Position numbers and translations under genes: made by a program
Source: Saccharina japonica
Lineage: Eukaryota > Sar > Phaeophyceae > Laminariales > Laminariaceae
Direction of reading: 5' to 3'
Length of the DNA: 64,000 bases
NCBI GenBank assembly: GCA_008828725.1
Contig: MEHQ01001178.1
Coordinates: 689,158-753,157 of the forward strand
Part shown: in pieces, positions 45,006-56,900 of the stretch
Layout: every line of letters begins with the position of its first letter
Position numbering within the stretch: position 1 is the first letter of the stretch
The notes under the pieces: model-generated
What the model was told of the DNA's origin: nothing
The model's input: the letters and a program-made list of their open reading frames with translations, nothing else
Database searches by the model: none

Positions 45006-48000
45006 TAGGGCTGTGAGTTGGCTGGAGTTCCCGGCTAGTTATTAGTTGGCTGGCAAGCCAGCCAAGTTACCTAACTGACGCCAGCCAACTAGTCGACTAA
45101 AGTCAGGCGGGCGAAGCGAGCCAAAAAAGCCCCTCCCCGGCCGAGGGGGCCCCGCTGGAGGCGCCTCCGGAGGATCCCGCTGAAGGCGCCGCCGGAGGCA
45201 AAAATTACGCTCTTTGGCTTCGTTTTACACACAAAAAGCATGATGAATGGGCCAAGTTCATCTCTGGTTTTGATCACGAAACATATATATTTCTAAACTT
45301 CGTCTCAGTTTGTCGGATATTAAAGAGATGCATCAGAAATATATGGTACATACTCGTGAGGCAGGCAGTGGCACGTCAACAGTACAAACTAAAAGTAGGA
45401 CACAAAATATACTGCAATCGACACAAAGCTCAGGGCGAGCATCACTCAAACACCCGAGCCAGAGGTGCTCATCATCCAGTTGACACACTTATGACAGAGG
45501 CATACTTGTATTATTACAGTAATAGCACGTTGGGACAAAGTCCCGCCATCACAGTTGGCCGCATGAACCATAATAATAATACCAGAGTTCTATCGTTTAC
45601 TGTATACTCGTATGGTCCGTCCGGCATGAAATATTTCCAATGACGTTTGTTTATAGTCATAATAACTACGTACGTAAAGTGTTTGCGTTTTGTTATGTTA
45701 CTTTTAGTTCTCTAAAAAATCTCCCGAAGGGAGGATTTGAGGTAATTTTTTCAAAAATCGGCAAAAAAAAGTACTTTGGTTGTCACTTCCATGAAAAATG
45801 CTTTATATTAAATGAAGAAGCCGAAATGTTGGGGGGGGGGGGCTGCACTGCCCCCCGTCCCCCCCGCATGCGTCTGCCTCCCCGACCCCTATACGTATAA
45901 CATAGCAGGAGGGAGGAGGGGAAAGGGGGGGCCGCTCCCTTCTCTTTCCCCGCTTGCTTACGCCTTCCCCACTTACACATAGGAAACACGGTCGACCTTC
46001 CTACCGGTCGCGCTTTGCTAGTAACAAATTGACGACTCCCTGACGTCATCTCGATGCTCGGTTCTCTTCAGCTCGTGCAGGGCCTCGCCCGTTAGCTATC
46101 TCCTCTGGTTACTACGCTGCCATACGACTCCCTGCTTCACCCCACTCTACGGTTGCTTGCTTTGCATTTGATTTTCGTTGTTGCTTCCCGTCTCCCCAAA
46201 TAATATCAGGACTTTAATTTCTCTAGTATTACCCCGTACCAAACATTCCTTCCCCATATTATAAGGAACCCCCCGAAATTCTCGTTCATTCACTGGTTTA
46301 ATCTTTCTATCCGTTTCCCTCCAAACACCAGGTTGCCCCTACGACAACCTTCCTCTTTAGCGAAGTAAGGATTTGATCAAAAGTTACGGTACCTTTTGGC
46401 TCTCAGTTTCATCGGCCTACACACACCGAGCATTCTACCGACGCAGAACGCCCCTACACAACACAACAACCGATGGGAGCACAGAGGGTTGAGAGGTGTA
46501 CGTAGCTAGAGTATGATACAACCATATTCGTGTCCGCAAAGACAAGAGGAATCGATGCTGAGAACGAGAAAGAAAAAAAAATGTCCACACTAAATTCAAG
46601 TAGTTACGCAACAATGCATAAAAACAAAAATCTCCAAAAACCCAAAATCGACCATAATCAGTCATTTTGGGCAAAATTATAAATATCTCACGCAATTTCA
46701 TATTGCTGTAAACGAAAAAGAAACGGTCTGGAGGTGTGGACGAGAGCAATCGTTTGCCGTATTCTATTTGTATATCGCACGATTAGTCAAACAATCGTAA
46801 CCAGTGGAAAACGATATTCAAGATGCTGATAGGGGATTAACATACGCAATTGAACGGAAGAAGGATAGTAAATGCTTGACTTTTCTTGCAGTGGGGGGGG
46901 AAATGAGTGGGAGGATTTATTGCTTTGGGATTTTGTCGGCCGGTCGTCACGAAACATGTTCAGGTATGAGGTGTGTCGATCAATGGATGAAGAAGGGAAA
47001 CATAGATATGTAGCAGGTACAATATTTGGGTGAACGGTGGTAGTGCGTATTCTATTGAGTACACGGAGGGGAGGAGAATTGGTTGGAGGAGATTGGTGGT
47101 ATTCGACAAATTGGGTCAGCTTTTTCATTCTGAATGAATAATGCCCTGCACATCAGGACAGGCACTGGGTGTACTGATGTGGTTGAGTAGAAAGAACGGG
47201 TTTAATGTGAAGACAACAACAACAACAACATTGTCGGAAGGCAAATAATATAATAATATACATTGCTTCCCTCATATCTCCCTCAAAAGCTGTTTTCTTA
47301 TTGCGAAAATAATGGCCGGCGGCCTATTGTCATAGCTCCCCAAATCAGTGCTCAGAATTTGGGTGTGAAAAGTATTACACCCAGGGAAACAAGGGGCTTG
47401 TTTATACGTTTTTTGGTATAATCATTATTATACAAAATCGTGAGAAGCTGCGCGCAGTGTTGAGCTTCCTGACGGTGTCTCCAGATTTCCGAACACAGCT
47501 CAACACATCCTGAGAAAAATGGAGCTTGGTGCTGCTTGGTGCGGGGAATACATTGGAAATATTGTCCCAGATCGACTACAAACATGAAGAACCCCGCAAA
47601 TCATCTCGCGTCAAAGTATGAATCCCTGTCCCCGTTTGGGGGGCTTGGAAAGCCGGCGCTCCTTCTGTACGCGGTAGCGAACCGCTACCTTGTCGCGTGT
47701 ACTCGCTTTCGGAGGAGCGCTCGGTACAGTCGCTTCTTCGTCGGACGCTCCATCACCGCCATGGTCCGTCGACAGGCCAGGCTCAGCGGTGCCGGCACCC
47801 TCGGCCCTGCCATCGGCACCGTCGATGGCGATGGGTTGATGGGCCACGAGTTGTGGAAGGCCTCTCTCTGTGCGTGGTGGTACTGCTTGGGGACGCCGAG
47901 AAATATACACCCCGTACCAAACAAGCCTTCCTACAAGCAAGGAAACCCAAAAAGCAAGAATAGTTGGATAGTTGGCACCGCCGCAACTAACTTAAAAAAC

Positions 48001-48052
48001 TAGCCAGCTAATAACTAGCTGGCAACTATTAGTCAGCCAACTCACAGCCCTA
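45006..48052. mobile_element. hAT-type element, 3.05 kb, no recognisable transposase
   Basis: Terminal inverted repeats begin TAGGGCTGTGAGTTGGCTG on both sides (19 identical bases, then weaker similarity around CTAGTTATTAG). The flanks give an 8-bp target duplication with one mismatch, CTATTGAA (44998-45005) and CTATTTAA (48053-48060). The interior has a GC-rich block (45100-45200), G/C runs near 45830-45870, an AAC microsatellite (47213-47231) and a dispersed repeat (47019-47160), but no transposase domain I can recognise. A frame at 47611-47940 (-) of about 110 aa is unassigned. Probably a degenerate or non-autonomous member that has collected other insertions. Confidence 0.8.
47019..47160 (+). 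repeat. Dispersed repeat, copy 1
   Basis: About 140 bp similar to 50161-50306 in the same orientation; shared words include GGTGGTAGTGCGTATTC, GGAGAATTGGTTGGA and TGAATGAATAATGCCC-like sequence. TGTCGGAAGGCAAAT follows about 70 bp later here and immediately in the other copy, suggesting a local insertion (AAC repeats) in this one. Confidence 0.8.
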
Positions 48053-49125
48053 CTATTTAATATGTAGGCTCTTCTCCCTCCCCACAACGGTGTACGTGCC
48101 TTGCATTTCTATCATAAGATTTGAGCACTTTCTTCCCTGTCGACTCGCGTCGAATTACACATATCTCAAGTCATCAGTACGTTGACTCTCCAGAGCGCAC
48201 AACACGAACGGTCAGTATATAACGCGCAACACAGCCAGCCACGATGGGCGCGGCCTGCGAAAAATGTTACGTGAAACTGACATCGAAATAAATTCGCACT
48301 CAATACTCAAGACAGGTCATATTTGTTTGGCCAACCACGTCGGTGTGAGTCGACGAGCGAAGCTAACTACTAATAACGTAGGGAGGGGGAAGAGAGCCTT
48401 GTTTAGGGACCCCACACTGGGGGATCTGAGATCTGAGGTACGACGCCAGAAGGACGAAGGTCGAGCAAAGAGCTATTAATAAAAGAAGACTATAATTGTC
48501 CGACAACCCCCTTTTTTATCAAATGAAAACGACTTCGAGAACCGCTGTCATACGTACATGTCATGTGTTGAGGGTATGCCACAATACTTTTTTTGTAGCA
48601 TAAAAAGCTGAACAAAACACGACGTGTCGTGATAATTACTGTAACTACCCATATATATATATAGTGAGCAGTAGTAAGAGTGACGTTTTGAACTGTGGTT
48701 GTGACGATGTGATGATTTCCAGTAACACTGAAGAAAGAAGGGTGCAAACACAAAGTGGGATGTTTTGGGTTCGTAGCATGGATTCGAACGCCGGCTTCCG
48801 TTTTCAGGCAAGTACGGTGCGTCGAGATTTGCACGCAGATAACATAGATGGGAGGTATGTGTGAGTATAAATAATGCGAGACACAGCGAGCGATGCTATA
48901 CTTTGATAAGATCTCGGGATATCGCCTAAGGCACTTTATTTGTGCAGTACACGTACAGTTTACGTACGGAAACCAACTCATGAATATGGGAACCAAACAT
49001 TCAAGCATCCGGTCATGTATTGTAATGTAACATCGTCGAGTGCCTCCGTAGTTTCCGATAGCGGCTTAAAACAGGAAAAATAGAGGATTTTTTTGGCGCG
49101 GTCAGGGGTGTGCCTCCTTCCCTCA

Positions 49126-49577
49126 ACAGCCGATTTTCCTAATTAAGATTTGCCTTTCCGATGAGAATAAAAATCGATTTTAGTACTTATTATATACATA
49201 GGTTTACTGTTTTTTAAGAGTTGTATCTCGCTCACAATCAGAATTTAACGTAATATATATGTTCCTCGATGGTAGGTATCGATCCGCGAAAAAAAAAAAG
49301 CGAAAGCAACCTTGACAGGCTCGTAAAACAGAGGAGATAAGGGAATTGACATTTAAGGGCGAGGTACCTCGCCCATAAATCCTGATTTTCTTGGATCTTC
49401 GATATCTTGGGACTGCCGATGCCGATTTCGTTTTTTTTTGTTTGTCGTCGACAGCTGTCACAACTGGCAATAGTTTACAGAATACACTTTTGACTGTGAG
49501 AGGAGTATATCTCTTACAATTCAAAACCCAATATTTTCGATTTTCATTCTCAATTAGGAAAATCGGCTGTTCCGTGA
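49126..49577. repeat. Fold-back (inverted-repeat) element of about 450 bp
   Basis: Ends carry AACAGCCGATTTTCCTAATT on the left and its complement AATTAGGAAAATCGGCTGTT on the right, with weaker inverted similarity continuing inward for about 100 bp (AATAAAAATCGATTTT / AATATTTTCGATTTTCATTC). No coding capacity. Target duplication not seen. Confidence 0.75.
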
Positions 49578-50160
49578 TGGGTTTTGTATTTGGACGGGTT
49601 ATACGTACACAAGTTTGGAACGCATTTATCTGCAAAGTGGAAGTACCGTTGGCCCGACCGATGTGCCGACACACTATTAATAGTAATAGGTCGGCCTCGC
49701 AATCAACACTGCAACTCCTCCATCAGTTTGGGTACGTAGTCTCATCGGGTCAAACTCCGCCACGAAAAGTTTGCCACAAGTCCAAGATGCTATTTACTAT
49801 TCGGCTATACATTACGATAACTAAAAAGCCTTCAGCTAGTTTTGACTCACGTTGTCAGCTGATGGTATTTTAATCTCCTTGCTAAAGCTCTAGTTTACTA
49901 GTTGTCAGTGTTTCGCGTGATTCTTGCTGCTTTAGTAGTACCTGGTATGGAATACACCGGTGTATTAGATGATGCCTCAAGGATACACGGGGACCGGGTG
50001 AGTTATAGTTGCGTGATCACTACGAGAACAAGAGGGAAACATACTGGCGAGTTGCGCATGCTATATACTGGGGGTGGGGGTGGCATGTAGATGCGGTGTA
50101 GGACGCACAGCGAATAGCTAAGCAATGTGTAACCCATTGACGGCATCATAAAGACAGGTT

Positions 50161-50306
50161 CAATTATTGGGTCAAGGGTGGTAGTGCGTATTCAATTGAG
50201 TATACGCAGGGAAGGAGAATTGGTTGGATGATGTGGTATTCGACTGATTGTGTCAGCTTGTTCATTTTGAATGAGTAATGCCCGGCACACTGTCGGAAGG
50301 CAAATT
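50161..50306 (+). repeat. Dispersed repeat, copy 2
   Basis: Second copy of the repeat at 47019-47160, same orientation, ending TGTCGGAAGGCAAAT. Confidence 0.8.
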
Positions 50307-50998
50307 AAATACGTAATAATGGATAAAAAACCGCAAAGGGTAACTCGAATCCGTCCGAATATTTCAAAGGATGGATCCAAAACACGGTTCTTCAAGTCCC
50401 ATTATCACACCTCGAAGATTTCGAAGTTTGTGAGGAAAAAAAACTAACGGACAAAGAACCCAATGGTTAAGAACGAGGTGAATAATCCATTCGCATCGTT
50501 TTGCTGCACGCTGGAATGTACGAACAAGGCTGGTGTATATGGAAATATATACCTTGTACGAGTAGGGATGTAGGGGTAAAAAACGTGAAATACGTTTAAA
50601 TGATAAGGCGTCGAACCTCAACGGCAGATGGTCACACGTTGAAACGTCAGAAACAACGAGGACCTTTCGCCGAAACAGCGTATGTTTCGTGTAATGCAGA
50701 CTCGCACAAGCGAAAAGACTACCCCGTTGAAAGTGCCTACGCGCACAGCACGACCAGTACAACAACTCAAAAGTAGGTAGATGAACAGAGCGAAAACAAA
50801 TGAAACGCCCCAGGATGACCTTTCAAAAAAAATCCGATACACACAAATACTTCAGTGGGTAGGAGGGAGAGTGCTCCCTATTATGATCTCGCTGGGTAGG
50901 AGGGAGAATGCTCTCCATTACGATCTTGCCTGGACGCATTACTTGGACCTTGTTCGGCAACATTAATGGTAAAGTCTACAAGCCAATCTTTTTCTATC

Positions 50999-53900
50999 TC
51001 AAAACTCGCTTACATCGGTTCTGCGATTCCTCCCCCCCAAGAAGAGAGACGCCGCACCGAACACACTTTGGACGTGCACATTCTGTGCACTCAAAACGCT
51101 TCCTACGCTACCAACCTGGCCCATCAGTCCTGCCAATGCTTGTCTACCGACTTCAATGCCCCGCGCCTGCGCAGAAGAGCCCGCCCCGCCCACGCTTGCT
51201 GATTGAGCAGCCTGATCGCCTGGTGCGTTTCGTACTCGCGATATGCCATTTGAGTGTTGCAGTCGCGCTGAGTCCAGGGGGAGCGGGAGAATCTCAAACC
51301 GACGCGCCTTCGGAACTAGGGAAACAAAGCTAGACGACGAACCCAGCGAACCGTCAGGCGACATCGAAATGCTCGACGCTGCGGTACCGTGTGCCACAGA
51401 TTGCTCGAAGATCAAAGAGAGAGACGTATGGCACGCCGCCCAACATGCTGATGCTGCCGCCTGGAGGTGAGGCATATAAATCTGCAGGTTAATGGGGTCC
51501 ACCAGGTCGCACAGTGTTGCGACAACTGAGTCCATCGAAGACGCCGGTTCCTGAGGATCCAAAACCCACCGCTGCAAAAAGAGCGCGTCGAGAAGCAGCT
51601 GCAATTGTGCGGCCTCACACGCGCGGGCTGCTGCCGACTGCGGACCGTTGCATAGTCCAACGAGCGCCTGCTTGAGGTCAGCTGAAGCTCGAATCGCAGC
51701 CAAAGACCTCGCATAGCGCGCTGCTCCATGTCCTTTGCCCACCGCCGATTCTCCCCTTTTCCGGCCGCCATCTCCTCCAACCTGTGCATCTTGCGGGTCA
51801 CACGCGCCGCGAGTCGCAGGCGAAACAGGTTCAACGAGGTCGGCCGTGCTCAGGATTCGGCTGAGCTCAGCTGCTACGCCTTCGATGTAGCACATGATCG
51901 CCGGGGATATCATAATAGGGAAATGCACAGTCTCCTGAGTTCCGTCCCCGTCGTCGCCATCAAGGTCGATCGTCTTGTCTTCCCATATACCATGGACCTG
52001 CCGCCACACATCATCCGTCATACCGGGATTGCAACACAGAGTAGCCACTGCATTACAACCCTCAGTGAGGAGTGCAGCGGTTTGCTCCAATGCCCATTCA
52101 GCCCACACTGTAAGCGACTCTGCGAGCAAGTCATCAAGGCAGTTGGTCAAGTGTTGCCGCGGCCTTTGTTCCTCGAGGAGACGCGTAGCGAACAAGAAGA
52201 ACTCGTTCAGGGTAAACGACGGGTACGCGCTGGGGTCAAGGGCAAGTGCCGCTGAAGCTCCGAAGGATACCGCTTGAAGTGCCTCGGCAGCCTCCTCGGT
52301 ATCAACAACGCCGTCACCGTTCGTATCTGCAATCACGAACGCTGCTTCAAGCTGCTGCTCCTCGACGCGCCCACGCAATCTCTGCGAAAAGCACCCAGGA
52401 GCTGTCAAGGCAGAATGCAAAGGCCGTCCACCCTGGCCGTTCAGCATCCACGCCACGCGACCTATCACGAGACCTGCATCGGCAAAGCTGCCGACAGCGT
52501 CCTCAAGCTCCTGGATTTCGCCTTCGCAGGGAAGATGCCGCCGTTCCTGTTTCGCCGCGGACTTTATGCAACTGTGGATTTCCTGCAGAGCTACGCGTAG
52601 GTGGTTAGCCAGACCAGCTGCCATCTCGACGCAGAGAAGATAAAATGAAGTCTTCAGCGCATCTGCCGCAATTTGGTCTCCGCGCTCCGTCAAACACCAC
52701 GCATCCTCAGCGAGACTACGAAGCTCGGACGCTAGCAGAGACACTACCGTATCCGCCGCGGCCAGTATGTCGTGAGCCATGAGACCGTGGGGTCGCCGTG
52801 GCTGGCGACCCGTGAAGCCACTGCTTCCTTTTCGCGCCGCCAGTCCGGCTTCGTTGCCCGTGATAGCAAGTAGAATGCAGTCAAGGCGGCACTGCACGTC
52901 TTCCCGGATGCACACTAGCGAGTCTTGGAGCATCACCTCCGCCAGGTCGGCGAAGATACTGCTAAAGAGAAGAGACCATAAGTCCAGCTTCGGAGAGGAT
53001 ACTCCCAGCCCACCCACGTGTGTACCGTTGCCCAAAGCAGGTGCGTCTACGGCAAAACATGCCGCTTTCGTCCATGTCTCCTCATCAGCTGCTCTGTTGC
53101 GAGTGTCTGCGCGTGTTCCACGGGCTGACATCGCCCACAAACCCTCTCCGTGAGTGACCTTCCACAGAGCCCCGCGGATGCGCGCTAGCGTGTTTGTGTC
53201 ACCAACAGACCTGAGGAGAACTTCACTGAACGCACGGATCTTTGGCGCCAAAACAGACAGCCACTTCGTGCACAGGTTTTTCGTATCGCGGGGCGATAGG
53301 CTGCTCCCTCCTTGCTTACTGGACCAAGGGTGGGCGAGGTCCAAGAGCATGCAAGTTCCACTCGGTCCCGGTGCAAAAATTGCATACACATCCATGATAG
53401 TTCTCTGCACCAAAGCCACGGTTGTGTGCAGGACTTCCTCATTACCAGATGGAGGTTTCCCTTTCGCAGCCCGAGTCAGCATTGCCACCACAGCTCCACC
53501 TCTTCGTCGAAGCAGAAGCTCCAGTACGCACCTATTAAAAGGGATTGAAAACACGAGAGCAGGGTGTCATGGTTTCGTATAACGTTGGCTCGAACCTGGC
53601 TCATAAAATGACAAGCTGAAAAAACAACGGACGCCATCACTGCTCCGTGTATGCTCACCGCAGGGGATCTGCCTCCTTGGAAGCTTGGAGCTGAAGCAGC
53701 GCCGCAAGCGCTCCTGCAATCTCCTCTGTGTCACAGGAGCGACTTAAAAGGCGAGTGCCAGCCAGAGCAATGCGACGAGGAAACTGCTCCACGTACGTCA
53801 CGTGACTGCGCAGGAAGGCGGCCAGACTGCTGTCCACGTCGGAGAAAGAAGATGACACCTCATTCCAGCTACTACGGCATCGAAAAACAAGTTTCGCTGC

Positions 53901-56900
53901 CTCGAGTACCCTGTTGGAGTCCAGAGCGGCCCACATTGCCGCCGGCGCGTGGAGCAATAGCTGTACTACCTGTGTGGGGGAGAGAAATAGCCACGTTAAA
54001 CATCACGCAAGTCGATAGCGTAGGGGTGTACGATGAGGGCCAATTGCCTAAATAAATATTTAAGATCTGAATACGACAACACACGCCACGGCTGCGCCGG
54101 CCGTCAAGCAGAGCCTCCCACATGCTGAACGTTTTTTTCCCACCGCATTATTCGCAAGTTGTCGATAATATTGTCCTTGACAGCAAACAGAGTTGTCAAC
54201 CAACAAGCAGCAGACGATTAAAACGTAAATAAAACTTGCCGCAGAGAGATCTTCAGTGGATGCTTGGCCTACAGCCATATCCTGACTGTGCGCTTGGCTG
54301 GTCGACGACTTCGTTGAAGAAGGAACCTGGGCGACATAGCGAGAGGGGAGAAAGTCGTTTCGAAAAAATGACGAATAGCTTTGGAGGTGGAATCGCAGGC
54401 AATCGCAATTGGTCATTCGCAGCTTCGCGCCGCGCGGAGAGAGGGGGGTTTATAATTTCTGCTCACTGCCGACCGCCGATATCAGCGCTGTCCTTCACAC
54501 ACCATACTCGTAGAAGCGACATCAGCAGTAGTGCCTGATTTCGCGACAGTAGGCTCCTATTCTAACTAACTCATGGGCTGAGGTACTGCTGTGGTCTCGG
54601 GTCGTGTCGCAGACTTTTTGGGCTCTTTTTCACACAATCATACACCCCTTGAGTATATCCGAACAGGTCCTTTCGTCCTTTTCGACACCTTTCCATCGCG
54701 ACCTCCTATCAATAGAATCACGAAACCCACGAGAGAACTGGTGTCGGAAACAGGCAGCCAACTGCCCAGCAGGTAGCACGACCGCATCCCAAATGAGAAA
54801 GGAACATCTCTTACTCTCTTACGTATAATACGTTCCAGCGTATGTACCACGTATCGATTGTTACTACCTGGTACAAGAGGAACTTCGCCGCGGCGAGCCG
54901 ACGCCCGCCTGCGGCTCCACACATTCACGTAATGGTCGAGGATATCATGGAAAACAGAGGCTGTAAATGCGATATTTACTCTACCAGTGGGTGCATTAAA
55001 ATAAGAGCATTTGACAAAAAGGGGGACACCTCCCAAATCTCGTGACTAAACGGGGTACAATGATTTTCGCCGCCGAGTACGTTCATGTACTCTGTCAAAT
55101 CGACTCAACATCAAAACCTGATGCGCTTGGCGAACTCCTATGCCCCCTCTCAACCATACACAACGCTTATTTTTTGGGGGTATGTGTAGCGGGTGAACGA
55201 GAGCGATCAAAAGCGGCAATGTACATGTCCCCCTTTTTGACATGCTTACGCGAGGTCTAAAGTCGAAAAGACCTACGGCACAAACCCAGTCAAACGTGGT
55301 GAGTATATCAGCGCACGTACGTGATGACTTTTACCACACCGGCTAAGTTCGTGAGTGCTGCATACCATCATGAGACCAGGTCCGGTGACACCCACATCTG
55401 GTACAGACTCGTGGTGTCCAGGTAAATAATATACTCATGCCCCCAGTTTTCGCAGGACTTTTAGGTATTCAGTACTGCTCATGCTCCCAGTAATCCATGG
55501 TTTTTTAGGCCGGCAGTACTCAAATACTCTCCGTACTCGGAGTACGGAATGTACTTGATACTCCTATTAACAATTAATACCAGTAAACTCGGAGCATCTG
55601 TGAATGTTCGTAGCTTGGGCAACTTCCTCAGGGAACAGGTACAGTACGTATTGTTGTTGCCTATTTCTTACAACACTGCTGTATACCATGCTACTCTATA
55701 CGTATATATGTAAAGTATGTGCCATGACGTAGAGGAGAGGAGAGTGCTATTGTACCAGGCCGTTAGCTGGTGCGCTGTTCGGAGACAGTGATGGCTAGTA
55801 TATGGAGATGGGTGTACCGTGAATGCGCACACAACGTGTTGGGCCGTTGGATTGGTGTTGACGACCAACTTTGTAACGAGAACCCGCCACCGGCGCTTGT
55901 CAGTGTCCCCCTTTTAGTCACGAGGTTGTGGGGGTGTCCCCCTTTTGGTCGTGTGCCCTTAAAATAAGTCATGGTTGAGCGCAGACGGAGAACGCCGAAT
56001 ATCAAGAAACGCACATAATCGAAGACGTGTGTTGCTGCTGCTCTCACCCAGTCAGTCCCTTTGCCGTCTAAACCTCTCGGGTCTGGTGCCGTTACCAATC
56101 AATACTCTTTCCTGCTGCAGCAGCACTATAACCTACTTACTCGTCGTATGACAGCAACAGCAGTACAGTATAGGCCCATCGATAGTAAATAACCTAATAC
56201 TTCGGAAGAACATAAGGCTCACTTCTTGGGGGGCGCTAAGAAAATAGAATGAAAAACTTGTGCCCAGCGGCGAGCGCTACGACACTAATAATATACCAGG
56301 TATACCAGGGTATACATCAAGCCTGTAGCTGCTTGTCCTGGTACCTGATACTTGGTACCGTTATGCACGACCAGGTAATCAGTAGTACATACCGGGCAAA
56401 CCGTAGACAGATGTGAACCCAACAGGATACCGTACAACATGTTATCATTTCTAACGTGTTCGTTTTCCGTTAAGTCCAATTGATGCTGTATGTGCTGCTG
56501 CTGCTGCTGCTGCATGTATTCCCAGTGGAGTTAGTCACTGGGCTCTGTCACAACAGATGCTTTAAATCCCCATCCCCTGATTTTAAACTCTATTTTGAAG
56601 CACGCACACTTTCATCTTTTTTCGTACATATTCCCCTACAAGCTAGAACGCGTTTTGGCTCTGTCGCCATCCATCAATCATCTACTCGACATTTTATCTG
56701 ACATATAATATATACATATATTCCAGAATCTGAATCTGTAGCCTCTCCGTCGCAAATGGCTCATCAATTCGATACTCAACCTGACTTACTAACTGGGTCG
56801 CGTCAATTTTTGTTCTATTTCGTTTGGGACCAAGGGCCTGCTTCTGTTTTCAGGTTTTCATCCTGGAAAAAGAAAAATGTAGCCACTATCATACTGCTGC

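Larger units (their letters stand above)
48061..50998. other. Intergenic region between hAT element and COG1 3' end
   Basis: AT-rich. Contains a fold-back element (49126-49577), copy 2 of the dispersed repeat (50161-50306), one TACCTGGTA motif (49940) and a duplicated phrase around GGGTAGGAGGGAGA (50855-50908). No gene recognised. It must contain the COG1 terminator region. Confidence 0.5.

Noticed and set aside
49204..49873. Frames of about 156-160 aa on both strands
   Set aside because: They lie across the fold-back element and AT-rich flanks, with no recognisable domain.
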